Made by a program: the position numbers and the translations under genes. The notes below the pieces were generated by a model. The model was not told where the DNA came from. It saw nothing but the letters and a program-made list of their open reading frames with translations, and searched no databases. Source: Candidatus Bathyarchaeota archaeon (lineage in GTDB: Archaea; Thermoproteota; Bathyarchaeia; 40CM-2-53-6). Taken from it: a stretch of 42,581 nt of DNA. The DNA lies in the NCBI GenBank assembly GCA_005888755.1, contig VBBQ01000035.1:1-42581 (forward strand), in the 5' to 3' direction. Of this stretch, positions 7,126 through 15,497 are shown in pieces (within the stretch, counting starts at the first letter, position 1; each line of letters starts with the position of its first letter).

Positions 7126-7572
7126 TTAAGATTTCTCGGGATCAGGTTGGTGATTTTCTCTTATCCAGCGAGCTAGGTCTCGCAGGCCAATATTGGAGGT
7201 TACGTCGATTACTGGGACTTCGATGTTCCCGACGCGGACGAAGTTGTTGTATTTTGCCATCGGTGCGTGGGATATGTTCGAAGCGTAGATTCTGCCTTTG
7301 ACGTATTCTTCGGGGAGGGCTTCCGGTTCGACGAAGTCTGCTAGGAAGACAACGCCTTCTGCCCAGTAGAGAGCCAGAGGCTGGCCGGACACGTTCATGA
7401 CGAACGCAACCATGGAGGCAAGGTTGGTCTGGCTGGTGAAGCTGGTGAGCCCGGTGACAACGATTTCCTGGGGTGGTGCGTGGATTATGGAGACCAAGGC
7501 GGTTTCGGTTGGCGTAGGAGGGTCGCCTGTGTTAAGGCTTGGTCGGCAGCCTGCTTTGTAACGCGTTTTCAC
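7126..7572 (-). CDS. conserved-looking protein of unknown function
   Basis: Up to 148 residues. The first 25 (Pro/Thr-rich) look non-native, and a TTG at 7497 opening LVSIIHAPPQEIVVTG is a likely alternative start. The remainder has an alternating beta-strand pattern (AFVMNVSGQPLALYWAEGVVFLADF) followed by a helical C-terminus (LRDLARWIRENHQ). No catalytic motif is seen. The upstream side carries repeat copy 2 and a short extra fragment of the same repeat (GTTTTCACGAAGG, 7564-7576), so the annotated N-terminus may be repeat-derived. Function unknown. Confidence 0.6.
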   Translation of the reverse strand: MKTRYKAGCRPSLNTGDPPTPTETALVSIIHAPPQEIVVTGLTSFTSQTNLASMVAFVMNVSGQPLALYWAEGVVFLADFVEPEALPEEYVKGRIYASNISHAPMAKYNNFVRVGNIEVPVIDVTSNIGLRDLARWIRENHQPDPEKS

Positions 7573-7642
7573 GAAGGACGGAATAGATGCCTTCGGCGAA
7601 GAGGCCAGACTCCACAGGTTCCGGTCCAGAACCTAGATTCCG

Positions 7643-7803
7643 TCACGAAGAAAGGAGGGATAGGCGATGGTCAGTGAACGTGGATTCTGAGCGTTTTCAC
7701 GAAGGGCGGGGCGCGGGAAAAACAGCCACCCCGGGGGTCATGATATAGTTAGCGAAAAAATGAATTTTTGGCAGAAAAGAAGTTACGGGAAAAAATTGTT
7801 ACG
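7643..7803 (+). repeat. dispersed non-coding repeat, copy 2
   Basis: The plus strand here matches the minus strand of 1421-1583, with only 3 mismatches in the 100-bp core 7655-7754 and a weaker A/T-rich arm to about 7803. It sits in the 382-nt gap between the unknown gene starting at 7572 and the regulator gene ending at 7955. A shorter fragment of the same element (GTTTTCACGAAGG) is repeated at 7564-7576, suggesting remnants of an earlier copy. There is no open reading frame of quality in it. The rest of the gap (7804-7954) shows nothing recognisable. Confidence 0.85.
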
Positions 7804-7954
7804 GAAAGAGCGAGTTCACGACGGGAGAAAGTTGAGGAATGATCGGTTCCTCTTGGAAAAGCATGCTTATTCGGTGTGGTGGAAGAGCGAAGACCTTTTT
7901 CTGGGATTTCGGCCGGCGCAAATCTATACCTTTTCTACTGATGAAGAGTAGGTT

Positions 7955-8773
7955 CTATGCGGATATTTCTCGAACTTCTCTCGTCTCTCTTGACTCTCTT
8001 TCCTTCTCCTTAGGCTCCTTCTTGATAACCGGGGTCACCACCTCCACGGGAACGTTTCCAGCAGACTCGATACGAGCTTTCCAATCAGTCCCGATAGACA
8101 CGAGAGCGTAGATCCCTATGACTTCCGCCTTTGCCTTTTGGATAATCTTCATCATGGCACGCTGGGTCTCGCCACTATCGATGATATCGTCGACGATTAG
8201 CACGCAGTCAGTCTTCTTGATCGCGTCCCTCGGAACGAATAGGCTCAACACGACCGCTGTCTTGGGAGGTACGAAAATCTCCTCGATAAACTCTCTAACA
8301 CCAACTTCCCTTGCTTTCTTTGCAACGAGTAATCCAACACCGAGCCGGTGAGCTAGGAGAGTTGCTAGCGGTATTCCGTCAACGGCTGCCGTCATTATCT
8401 TTGTAACTCTCTTTCCTGCGAACTTGCCCACTGCATGCTGGACGGCGCGTTCCATCAGCATCGTGTCACCGATGATCGCCGTGTTATCAAAATACCCGCC
8501 ATCATCGAAATGAATTCTTTCCAGAAGCTCCTTGTCCAGACTCATGTATCTCTGGAGAGTCTTGTTGATCTCTTCGGCCCTTTGTGCCGTCGGTAAAACA
8601 TGCCCTTTCACGTAACGGCTGAGAACTGTTTCAGGAAGGTGAACCATCGCCGAGAGTTCCCGATAAGTGAACCGCTGTTTGGCCAGGTTGAGCAGTTCGA
8701 TCGTCATGAGTTTGTATTTTAGGTCTAGAATGCGTGAAGTGTCCTTCATTTCTTGTATCAACGTTTTACCCAC
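7955..8773 (-). CDS. HTH-PRTase regulator (orotate phosphoribosyltransferase-like, GfcR type)
   Basis: A 272-residue protein. Residues 30-60 form a helix-turn-helix (FTYRELSAMVHLPETVLSRYVKG). Residues 95-235 form a type I phosphoribosyltransferase fold with the PRPP loop VLIVDDIIDSGET near 189. This architecture is that of archaeal PyrE-like transcriptional regulators such as haloarchaeal GfcR, which sense phosphorylated metabolites rather than make OMP; transfer of that role here is inference. The C-terminus is a charged Arg/Glu-rich tail. Its start overlaps the end of the dCTP deaminase gene by 8 nt, so the two are translationally coupled, hinting at a role in nucleotide or sugar control. 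Confidence 0.85.
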   Translation of the reverse strand: MGKTLIQEMKDTSRILDLKYKLMTIELLNLAKQRFTYRELSAMVHLPETVLSRYVKGHVLPTAQRAEEINKTLQRYMSLDKELLERIHFDDGGYFDNTAIIGDTMLMERAVQHAVGKFAGKRVTKIMTAAVDGIPLATLLAHRLGVGLLVAKKAREVGVREFIEEIFVPPKTAVVLSLFVPRDAIKKTDCVLIVDDIIDSGETQRAMMKIIQKAKAEVIGIYALVSIGTDWKARIESAGNVPVEVVTPVIKKEPKEKERESRETREVREISA

Positions 8774-9251
8774 TCGTACCCTGTATAACGCTTTCCATTA
8801 TTTTCGGTGTGTGTGAACGTCTTCTGCGACGACTCGCAACAACTCCGCTACTATTCTGGTAGCGTCCGGCGTATTTTTTGATCGCGGGCTTTCCAAGTCT
8901 TAACAGAGAGAGCTGGATGAACCTCTCACCCTTTGCAAGATTGACAGCGCTGTCTCCAGAATTATAGAGACTGACAGTGAGCTGCCCGCGAAAGCCCGGG
9001 TCCACCAGAGCAAGACTCGCGAACAATCCTTCACGGGCCAAAGACGAGCGAAGATGTAAAAATCCGACAATACGACCAGAGAGCTCGACCCTTTCGATGC
9101 TAGCAACTAGCGAATGTTGTTTTGGTTTGAGCCGGATTCTCCGATCGACGCGCAGATCCACTCCCGCCGGGCTGAGCCTGAATCCCGGAGGAAAGATTCT
9201 CAGCTCTCCCCTCTTCATTGCAGAAGAGATCTCTTTGTCCGAAAGTACCAT
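8766..9251 (-). CDS. dcd: dCTP deaminase / dUTPase family protein
   Basis: About 161 residues from the Met of MVLSDKEI, the usual family start; a GTG 8 codons upstream is open. Motifs are LRVDRRIRL, the substrate loop LRSSLAREGLFASL with the family RSSLAR signature, VDPGFRGQLTVSLYN, and the C-terminal YQNSSG. These trimeric enzymes make dUMP from dCTP or dUTP, feeding thymidylate synthesis and keeping uracil out of DNA. The C-terminal tail is Arg-rich (ASRRRRRSHTP). The gene overlaps the downstream HTH-PRTase regulator by 8 nt and is divergent from the AlkA-type glycosylase gene, pairing nucleotide-pool hygiene with DNA repair. Confidence 0.85.
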   Translation of the reverse strand: MVLSDKEISSAMKRGELRIFPPGFRLSPAGVDLRVDRRIRLKPKQHSLVASIERVELSGRIVGFLHLRSSLAREGLFASLALVDPGFRGQLTVSLYNSGDSAVNLAKGERFIQLSLLRLGKPAIKKYAGRYQNSSGVVASRRRRRSHTPKIMESVIQGTSG

Positions 9252-9305
9252 TGACAAATCCGCTTCAATTAGCACTCACTATTCAAAGCTTGAAGGCAGA
9301 CTGGA

Positions 9306-9965
9306 TTGACTCAAAAATTGGTAGAGGCAAGTCTGACCGAGAAAGAGGTGTGGGCTCAGGGGATTAAACACCTTAAGAAAAACGACCCCGTCCTCGCAAA
9401 GATCATCAGCCGCCTCGGACCTTACAAGTTTCAGCTGGACGACGATCACTACGAAGCGCTGGTCGGCTCGATAATTTTCCAGCAGCTGGCAGGAGCCGCA
9501 GCGCGTGCAATACTCAACCGGTTCAAACAAATCTATGATGGCAAGATTCCTCGGCCTCGCCAATACCTCGATACTGAAGAGCAACACCTGCGAGCCAGCG
9601 GATTGTCCCCACAGAAGATCCGTTACATTCGAGACTTATCTGAGAGAGTCGAGAACGGCGTTCTAAATCTGGAAAAAATGTCCCACCTTCCTAGCTACGA
9701 GGTTGTGAAAGAACTGGATGAGGTGAAAGGGATCGGGAGATGGACCGCCGAAATGTTTCTCATCTTCGTCTTGGGACGAACGGATGTGTTGCCAGTTGAC
9801 GATCTTGGCCTGAGGAAGGCCGCGCAGAAGACTTATCGACTACGGAAACTACCGACGAAAGAAAAATTCGAACAGCTGTCGAAAAAATGGCACCCCTACT
9901 GTTCCATAGCGACACTCTATCTCTGGAGGAGCCAGGAGAAACCACAAGGCGCTGTGAAATGGTGA
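9306..9965 (+). CDS. DNA-3-methyladenine glycosylase II (AlkA/HhH-GPD family)
   Basis: A 219-residue protein with TTG start. It has the HhH-GPD order: helical region LVGSIIFQQLAGAAA, the helix-hairpin-helix LDEVKGIGRWTAEMFL near residue 140, and the catalytic-Asp segment VLPVDDLGLRKAA near 160. A WHPYCSIATLYLWR C-terminus is typical. It removes alkylated bases in base-excision repair. Divergent from dcd, with about 54 nt between starts. Confidence 0.9.
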   Translation: MTQKLVEASLTEKEVWAQGIKHLKKNDPVLAKIISRLGPYKFQLDDDHYEALVGSIIFQQLAGAAARAILNRFKQIYDGKIPRPRQYLDTEEQHLRASGLSPQKIRYIRDLSERVENGVLNLEKMSHLPSYEVVKELDEVKGIGRWTAEMFLIFVLGRTDVLPVDDLGLRKAAQKTYRLRKLPTKEKFEQLSKKWHPYCSIATLYLWRSQEKPQGAVKW

Positions 9966-9986
9966 CATGGGGTACAGGACTTCTCT

Positions 9987-10678
9987 CTATCTCAGAACGA
10001 AATCCAGAGCACGTCCGAGCTTTAGAGCGAAATCTTTGGGATAGTCGTGGCCCAAACCCTTCTCAATAACGTACTCGGATTCTAGGCCGTTCTGTTTCAT
10101 GCTTGAGTGGAGAACGTTGATCCGCTCGAAGAAACGATCTTTGTCCCCAACTAGTATCCATCCCCTCGAGTCCGGATTCCTATCGGTTTTGACGAAAGAT
10201 GTGAACTCTTCAGAGTGCGACGGGATTATTGTTGAAGCCGGAGCTATCGCGACGAAACCTCGAGCCGGCAAGCTTCTTTTCAAAGCGAGGTAGATTGCAA
10301 GCGTTGCACCCTGAGAGAAACCAGACAGAATTATCTTCTCTTGATCGAGCTTGCAGCTGCTATTCAGTTGTGAATATGCGTCGACAACCTCTCTTTCTGA
10401 ACGAGTCAAGTCATCCCGGCAACGGCTATGAGAGCCGAACGGTTGAGAAGAACGTGGGAGAGCGACAACCACACCTTTCGATAGCGCATGCCTCCAGAGC
10501 CGGGTAAAATCCTCGAAGTCTTCGCCCCTCGGGTGCAGAGCGATCAGTAGGCCCGAACTTCTCTCGGAGAATAGTCGTCAGGAGTAAGAGCGAGATTGTA
10601 AAGTTCGAAGATCTGCTTTTGGAGAACATAGAAATCTTCTGAAGAATCTGACCCGAGATTTGGCGACGGTGGTCTCAC
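9987..10678 (-). pseudogene. alpha/beta hydrolase (carboxylesterase/phospholipase type), frameshifted
   Basis: The C-terminal part (from a GTG at 10472) carries nucleophile elbow GFSQG, acid segment VGDKDRF and catalytic His in GLGHDYP. In the same frame, upstream of that GTG, coding continues without a start: LLIALHPRGEDFEDFTRLW and RHALSKGVVVALP, the expected first strands and oxyanion region. Further upstream the coding sense is in another frame (LQKQIFELYNLALTPDDYSP, start GTG at 10678). One base is missing near 10558-10573. The full protein would be about 230 residues, normal for this family. Either an assembly indel or a recent pseudogene. It is the last gene of a thioredoxin-GNAT-hydrolase run on the minus strand. 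Confidence 0.75.
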
Positions 10679-10696
10679 TGCTATTGTCTCGAGGAA

Positions 10697-11296
10697 TCAC
10701 AGTTCTCTGGCCATAATTAGGCCGTCAAAGTATTTTCCGTGTCTGAAGACTTTGCTGGCGATTATTCCAGCTTCTTTGAAGCCTGCTTTCTCGTAGGCTC
10801 GCCGAGCTATCACATTATCGGCCAGAAACTCTACTTCTAGGCTCCTGAGTCCCGCGCCGCGGCTTTCTCGGACAAGCAAATCGATCATCCTCCGTCCAAC
10901 GCCTTGCCCTCTGTGCTCGCCGATCATGGTAAGTCCAATTTGTCCATGGCGACGAGTGTCTTTGTATCTGCCCTGTGCTACCTCACCATTCGCGATTATT
11001 TTTCCAGCGATTTCTGCGACCATATTGATGACATTTCCTCCCTCTATTGCTACTAGGGTTTGTGCCAACCATTCCGCTTCCTCCTCACGGGTAACCTTCC
11101 TGTCAAACCCTGTGTAGAGGGTCGATTTTGGTTCACCTAGCTTCTCTTCGACGAGACTATTGATGAAAAAGAGAAGACTATCGAGGTCCTCCCATTGTAG
11201 CACGCGCAGAGTTACCTTCTTGCCGCTGGCAAGCGTGAAGCGTTCGTAGACATGACCGGCTTTCAACAAGATCCGCGATGCAGGCGTTCTTGCCAA
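10697..11296 (-). CDS. GNAT-family N-acetyltransferase
   Basis: A 199-residue GNAT-fold protein. The acetyl-CoA pyrophosphate loop RGQGVGRRMIDLL is at about residues 131-143, preceded by the strand GQIGLTMIGE, and followed by the motif B region VIARRAYEKAGFKEAG. The substrate cannot be told; the N-terminal YERFTLASGKKVTLRVL is a common lead-in for amine or peptide acetylases. It starts 3 nt after the thioredoxin-like gene and precedes the frameshifted hydrolase, so all three are probably one transcript. Confidence 0.9.
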   Translation of the reverse strand: MARTPASRILLKAGHVYERFTLASGKKVTLRVLQWEDLDSLLFFINSLVEEKLGEPKSTLYTGFDRKVTREEEAEWLAQTLVAIEGGNVINMVAEIAGKIIANGEVAQGRYKDTRRHGQIGLTMIGEHRGQGVGRRMIDLLVRESRGAGLRSLEVEFLADNVIARRAYEKAGFKEAGIIASKVFRHGKYFDGLIMAREL

Positions 11297-11298
11297 GG

Positions 11299-11859
11299 TT
11301 ACCAGACAATACTGCAGCCGAAGGGAGTTGTCTCGGACACTCGAACCGGGCTATTTGCAAGGAGATCGTCGATCGCGTTTCGGAGGTCACTGATTGTCAC
11401 TCTTTCGGGATTCCTTGAATCGTCTATTCGACCCTTGTAACGAAGCCTCCGTTCCTCGTCCAGCAGGAACACGTGAGGGGTGCATACAGCGCCGTAGGCC
11501 CTCGCAACGGTCCTATCTTCATCTTTGACATAGGGGAAGTTGAACCCTTTCCCCTGATTTCTAAGGACCATTTCAGAATAGGTATCAGCAGGAGAAAGAT
11601 ACGGGTTGTTTGAGTTCAAGGCCACCAACTGGACATTTTTCGGTTCGTAGTCTCTCTGGATCTTGATCATGCGGTCCTGGCAGGCCTTCACTGTTGGGCA
11701 CCCGTTTGAGATGAACAACAGAACGAGCATTCTCTTGTTCTGGAACGATGAAAGAGAGTAGCGTTCCCCATCCACGCCGAGCAGATTCCCGAAATCCGGA
11801 GCGCCCGCTGCTATCGTGAAGGTTTCTGTTCTGACTTGAGGGAGTTCCGCTTCCAACAC
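11299..11859 (-). CDS. thioredoxin-fold redoxin protein (AhpC/TSA-like)
   Basis: A 186-residue protein. After a short N-terminus the redoxin fold begins GAPDFGNLLGVDGERYSL. The redox site is NGCPTVKACQDRM near residue 65, i.e. C-x5-C, in the place where relatives have NHCPYVKA. The cis-Pro region is CTPHVFLLDEE near 134. No signal peptide or membrane anchor is seen, so it is probably cytosolic. It likely acts as a thiol oxidoreductase or peroxiredoxin-like protein; the second Cys placement suggests a disulfide-forming pair. It heads a run with the GNAT and hydrolase genes. Confidence 0.8.
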   Translation of the reverse strand: MLEAELPQVRTETFTIAAGAPDFGNLLGVDGERYSLSSFQNKRMLVLLFISNGCPTVKACQDRMIKIQRDYEPKNVQLVALNSNNPYLSPADTYSEMVLRNQGKGFNFPYVKDEDRTVARAYGAVCTPHVFLLDEERRLRYKGRIDDSRNPERVTISDLRNAIDDLLANSPVRVSETTPFGCSIVW

Positions 11860-11914
11860 CTCTCGTACTCATCGGCCGTCGGTAACGGTGGATGAGCGCT
11901 AATTCTGTTCCTTG

Positions 11915-12454
11915 CTAGAACTTGTCGGGGAATTGTTTCATGATGCCTTGCGAGATCGTGTCCGCGACTGTGTTAATCTCGGTGAAGACATCGTCGAATG
12001 CCGCAACATCATCGTTCCATCTCTTGTCAAGCCGTGCTTCAACCTGTTTCTTCGTCAGGGTCAGATGCTGATGGAGCAGATCAAACATGTCGTCCTTGGC
12101 CCAGTGAGGGTTCGTCTGGCTTAGGAACCCAGCTATCTCGTCAGCGTTCACGGTCCACTTGCTATCTTGCGTCTCGAAGTTCTTCTGGTCTCCAGCCTTT
12201 GCGAACTCGATGAGGTCAACGCCCAAGAGGACGTGCTTCCTCAAGAGTTCAGCGAGTTTTCTGCCTGTTCCTTCGCCATAGTAGGGGACGAACGAGTTGC
12301 CGATGTTATCTGGAGTCCTCAAAAGTCTCTCTTTTGCCGCGACCATATCAGGTGCCTCGTCTAATGCTGAGACAGCGTACTGACGGGTCCAGATTGCATG
12401 GTCTGCCCAGAGCTTGCGCATGTTGGTCTTGAGGGATACTGTCGTCTCATTCAT
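11915..12454 (-). CDS. helical protein of unknown function
   Basis: A 179-residue, all-helical protein. Recognisable features are LWADHAIWTRQYAVSAL at the N-terminus, RLLRTPDNIGNSFVPYYGEG in the middle, LLRKHVLLGVDLIEFAKAGD, and a C-terminal helix with aromatic spacing. Bacterial relatives that I recall (often mislabelled as glycosyltransferases) share the pattern WxxHxxWTR ... LLRNxxDxG ... LLKEHL. Conserved His and Asp could suggest metal or haem binding in a four-helix bundle, but this is inference. Transcribed alone. Confidence 0.75.
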   Translation of the reverse strand: MNETTVSLKTNMRKLWADHAIWTRQYAVSALDEAPDMVAAKERLLRTPDNIGNSFVPYYGEGTGRKLAELLRKHVLLGVDLIEFAKAGDQKNFETQDSKWTVNADEIAGFLSQTNPHWAKDDMFDLLHQHLTLTKKQVEARLDKRWNDDVAAFDDVFTEINTVADTISQGIMKQFPDKF

Positions 12455-12537
12455 GGTTGTAGCCGAATAACTATCTGTTTCTTTTTTAAGCTATCGGCTT
12501 GACCCCGCCGGTCTCAGCTCGTCAGCCATACTAACCG

Positions 12538-13279
12538 ATGGAACCAAGTGCAAGATTCGCCTTGAAAGTCTCGCCCGCCTCGGTAAAACTGGAAACCAAA
12601 ACGATTCCATGGGGCGCAAAGCGGCAAATCAGCATGGTCTACGGGTCACCCCTGACAAAGACCCGTCAGACTCTACTACGATAGTCATTGCACACGGAGC
12701 TAGAAAATCGATGAGTTCTCCCCTCATTACATTTTTCCATGTCGAAATGGCCCGCCGAGGTTTCTTCACTGTCAAGTTCAACTTTCCTTACATGGAGGCT
12801 AGATTTCGGTTGACTAGAACCCCGGACCCAAAAGAGATCCTCGTAGGATGCTTTCGAGAGGTCCTTGGCGAAGTCAGGTCTCGCCAAAGCCCGGAGAAAC
12901 TGGTCATAGGGGGATTGTCGTGGGAGCCGCCGTCGCATCCCATGTTGTCGCCGACAAGCCTGGGAGAAGCGATGTCGATGGACTGTTCTATCTCAGCTAT
13001 CCCATTCACCGCCCGGGAAGACCAGAAGAACTCGGAGTCAATCACCTCTCCCAGATCTCGAGACCCATGTTGTTCATCTCAGGCACACGAGACCCTAACG
13101 CGCGACAGAAGCATCTTGAGGATCTTATTTCAAAACTTGGACCGCAGGCTAGTTTGCACATGGTCGAGGGAGCGGATCACTCTTTCAACCCCCGCAAGGG
13201 ACGCGCGATCTACTTCAAGAGACTTGATCATACTGCGACCGTTCTGGAAGACTGGATAATGACTCGAGTTAGCCATTGA
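12538..13279 (+). pseudogene. alpha/beta hydrolase (KANL3/Tex30-like), frameshifted twice
   Basis: The protein can be followed through three frames. It starts at ATG 12538 (RFALKVSPASVKLETKTIPW), shifts near 12643-12660 to STTIVIAHGARKSM, continues through FNFPYME and LVIGGLSW, then shifts at about 12922 to GAAVASHVVADKPG, YLSYPIHRPG, LFISGTRDPNA and the catalytic-His segment VEGADHSF. The second shift falls exactly in the nucleophile elbow: GLS then GAAVAS, where adding one base would restore G-L-S-M-G. Apart from the shifts the sequence looks conserved, so assembly indels are as likely as true decay. Confidence 0.75.
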
Positions 13280-13411
13280 TGACGGTAGCTTTCACTACGT
13301 CTCCAAGAAATCCCGGGCTGATCTCTGACAAGTATCGTATTGACGTTACCTCTAGCTGGCACTCTGGGTAAGCGTCATTGGAAATAGGCGGATCCTCCGC
13401 CACCGGGCCTA

Positions 13412-13930
13412 GTGGAAAAAATGCCGAAATCAGAACAGACCAGCTGGGTCTTCGCGAACGTCAAGGGAGGAATAACACGCGCCATCAGCCAAATACGAAG
13501 GATCAATAGTGTGGAATCAGTCACCCCAGTGACAGGAAGATTCGATCTCGTCATCAAGCTGCGAACCAACGAGCCCAACAAGGCGTTCACCATTGTCGAG
13601 AAGATCAGAAAGATCAAAGGGATCACCTCTACTCAGACGGGAATTTCCCTACAGAAAATCTCGAACACGAAAAAGGACGAATCAGAAGATCCTATCGCCT
13701 TCGCACTAGTGAAGGTGAAGGGAGCCTTCAAGAACGTTCTACAAAAAATCAAGAGCTTCCCGAACTTTGTCGAAGCCCACATAATACCTGGAGAGTTCGA
13801 CGTATTCGCCGCATTCCACGGCTATAGTCCCGAGGAACTCCTGGAAACCTCCGTTGAGAAACTAGGCAGTGTCAACGGAGTAACCGGTATGGAGACCCTC
13901 GTTGCCTGGACACCAACAACACCGTACTAG
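13412..13930 (+). CDS. tandem Lrp/AsnC RAM-domain protein without HTH
   Basis: A 172-residue protein (GTG start; ATG three codons on). It contains two copies of the alpha/beta RAM (AsnC C-terminal) fold: about residues 10-80 (WVFANVKGGITRAISQIR ... VTPVTGRFDLVIKL ... TQTGISLQKI) and 95-170 (AFALVKVKGAFKNVLQKI ... HIIPGEFDVFAAFHG ... GMETLVAWT). There is no DNA-binding helix-turn-helix. Single RAM proteins of this kind bind amino acids or modulate full-length Lrp regulators; the tandem form could be a pseudo-dimer. The two halves align in length and in the GxFD motif. Confidence 0.85.
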   Translation: MEKMPKSEQTSWVFANVKGGITRAISQIRRINSVESVTPVTGRFDLVIKLRTNEPNKAFTIVEKIRKIKGITSTQTGISLQKISNTKKDESEDPIAFALVKVKGAFKNVLQKIKSFPNFVEAHIIPGEFDVFAAFHGYSPEELLETSVEKLGSVNGVTGMETLVAWTPTTPY

Positions 13931-14320
13931 AGATCAAGCTCGATCCGACTCTCCGGCCTCTTCTTTTCCTTGAAAACAGTTCAGCTTAATAGAAGTCTCC
14001 AGGAATTTCCCAGTCGCCGGTGGCCGTCAAGACTCCGTAAGCATTGAGTGAAATCCATTTGTTAGGTTTTTCCAATTTGCTCTATGCCGACAGAGGCCTT
14101 TCTTCCATTCCCGCTGGGAAAGAAGAAGCGGATTGTATAGAGAGGTTCGAGTCTCATGGCCCTTCCGAAGTCGCAACAGTACTAATTCTGTTAGAGAAAT
14201 CCTCGGGGTAAATGATAGGGATATGAGCGGTGGCGGGCCCGGTGAGATGCAAGCTAACGGTTCAGAACTAACGATTTGAGCCTACTGCCATCTCGCGCCT
14301 AGAAATTTTCGTGTTGGTTC
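13931..14320. other. intergenic stretch without a recognisable gene
   Basis: A 390-nt stretch between the RAM protein and a short minus-strand frame. It includes a G/C-rich patch at about 14226-14310, but I could not fold it into a known RNA. A TTCGAG segment near 14148 resembles a T loop but lacks a matching stem. Confidence 0.35.
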
Positions 14321-14500
14321 CTAAGCTTGCATTGACTTGCTGTTGCTTGACCCACTCTGCATAGGTCGAGTTCGAAAAACTGAAATGTAGTCTGGTATAC
14401 AGTTTCTCATGAACCTGGCCTTGTCTCCTTTGAAGTGAAGTGAGTAGCCAACATCACTTTCATCAACCTGTTTCACAAAATATGGGGTCAAGGATTCCAT
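14321..14500 (-). CDS. short protein or gene remnant, unknown
   Basis: A 59-codon frame with protein-like composition: MESLTPYFVKQVDESDVGYS, then LHFKGDKARFMRNCIPDYIS. In-frame coding character continues upstream of the ATG for about ten codons (GSIGYLE) to a stop, which suggests the C-terminal remnant of a longer gene or a small protein with an unusual start. It lies divergently next to the homing endonuclease gene. No family recognised. Confidence 0.4.
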   Translation of the reverse strand: MESLTPYFVKQVDESDVGYSLHFKGDKARFMRNCIPDYISVFRTRPMQSGSSNSKSMQA

Positions 14501-14536
14501 TTCTAGGTATCCAATCGAGCCGGTTCTTCAATCGAC

Positions 14537-15454
14537 ATGAGGACTGCAAGTGTGACCTTAACTGAGAGTACTACGAACATCTCCGGAAGAGGCACTCCTC
14601 TTAATCGTATCTCGTTACCCGTCCGAAACGACGTTCACATCCGGAAATATTTACCCCTCGACATCAGGGTGAGGTTGCGGTCTCGGGTCCTCGAGCTTGC
14701 AAAGCTTTCGATGAGTTATCAACAAATACAAACCGAAATCTTCGAGTCCACTAATATACGGCTGTCTAAAGGCTCGATAAGCGGATGGGTCCGAGGAATC
14801 CATAATCCCTCGGGCGGAAAGAACAAGTTCCGCGCGGTCGCTTCTCCAGAACTTGCATATGTGATCGGCGTGATCGCGGGCGATGGTAATCTTAGCGTTC
14901 ATGGATACAATTACGAGATGCTACTGAGTGTAACAGACCATGATTTCGCCGCGGAGTTTAGCAGATGTCTCGCGGAGATTCTCGGAAAATCGAGCCTCTA
15001 CAAGGTTCGATGGAGCGAGAAGAGGAAGAGGTGGATAGTCCAAGGTTCCAGTATTCTCTTGCATAGGTTCCTAAGAGGAGGATGGCAACTACTGAAAAGA
15101 TATGTCGAACACTGCTACCGGTGCCGAGCATCCTTTCTCAGGGCCTTATTCGATGGCGAGGGCACAATAGCCCGGAATAGAATTTCAATTTACAATACCG
15201 ACTTGTCTCTCTTATTTTACATCAGGCAGCTTCTTTCCAAGTTCGGAATTGAAACGCGAAGTCCCTACGTTAACACTCTAGCAGGCTCAATTCTCAAAGA
15301 CCCTCGGACAGGCATATTCTACGAAAGACGAAGAGACTGCTACACCCTGGCTATTAGAACCGCAGATAGCCTACAATTTGCGAGGCGTATTGGCTTCGCG
15401 ATACAAAGGAAGAGTAGGCTACTCCCGCAGCCTCTTGCTTTTGGGTTGTTTTAG
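14537..15454 (+). CDS. freestanding LAGLIDADG homing endonuclease with N-terminal HTH
   Basis: A 305-residue protein. Residues about 55-92 form a helix-turn-helix-like region (SYQQIQTEIFES ... LSKGSISGWVRG). Two LAGLIDADG motifs follow: AYVIGVIAGDGNL near residue 113 and FLRALFDGEGTIA near 202, each with the acidic residue used for metal binding. So it has the two-motif architecture that acts as a monomer. It is not inside an intein or an obvious intron. It stands next to the intron-containing tRNA-Arg(TCG) gene, whose 24-nt intron is far too short to have hosted it. It may be a solitary mobile endonuclease or a domesticated regulator. Confidence 0.9.
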   Translation: MRTASVTLTESTTNISGRGTPLNRISLPVRNDVHIRKYLPLDIRVRLRSRVLELAKLSMSYQQIQTEIFESTNIRLSKGSISGWVRGIHNPSGGKNKFRAVASPELAYVIGVIAGDGNLSVHGYNYEMLLSVTDHDFAAEFSRCLAEILGKSSLYKVRWSEKRKRWIVQGSSILLHRFLRGGWQLLKRYVEHCYRCRASFLRALFDGEGTIARNRISIYNTDLSLLFYIRQLLSKFGIETRSPYVNTLAGSILKDPRTGIFYERRRDCYTLAIRTADSLQFARRIGFAIQRKSRLLPQPLAFGLF

Positions 15455-15497
15455 AAAAACAACTCGTCCAATTTATTTTTTCTCAGAAAGTTAAATG

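Noticed and set aside
14140-14160. TTCGAGT resembling a T loop
   Set aside because: Flanking bases do not form a 5-bp T stem and no other tRNA parts are near.
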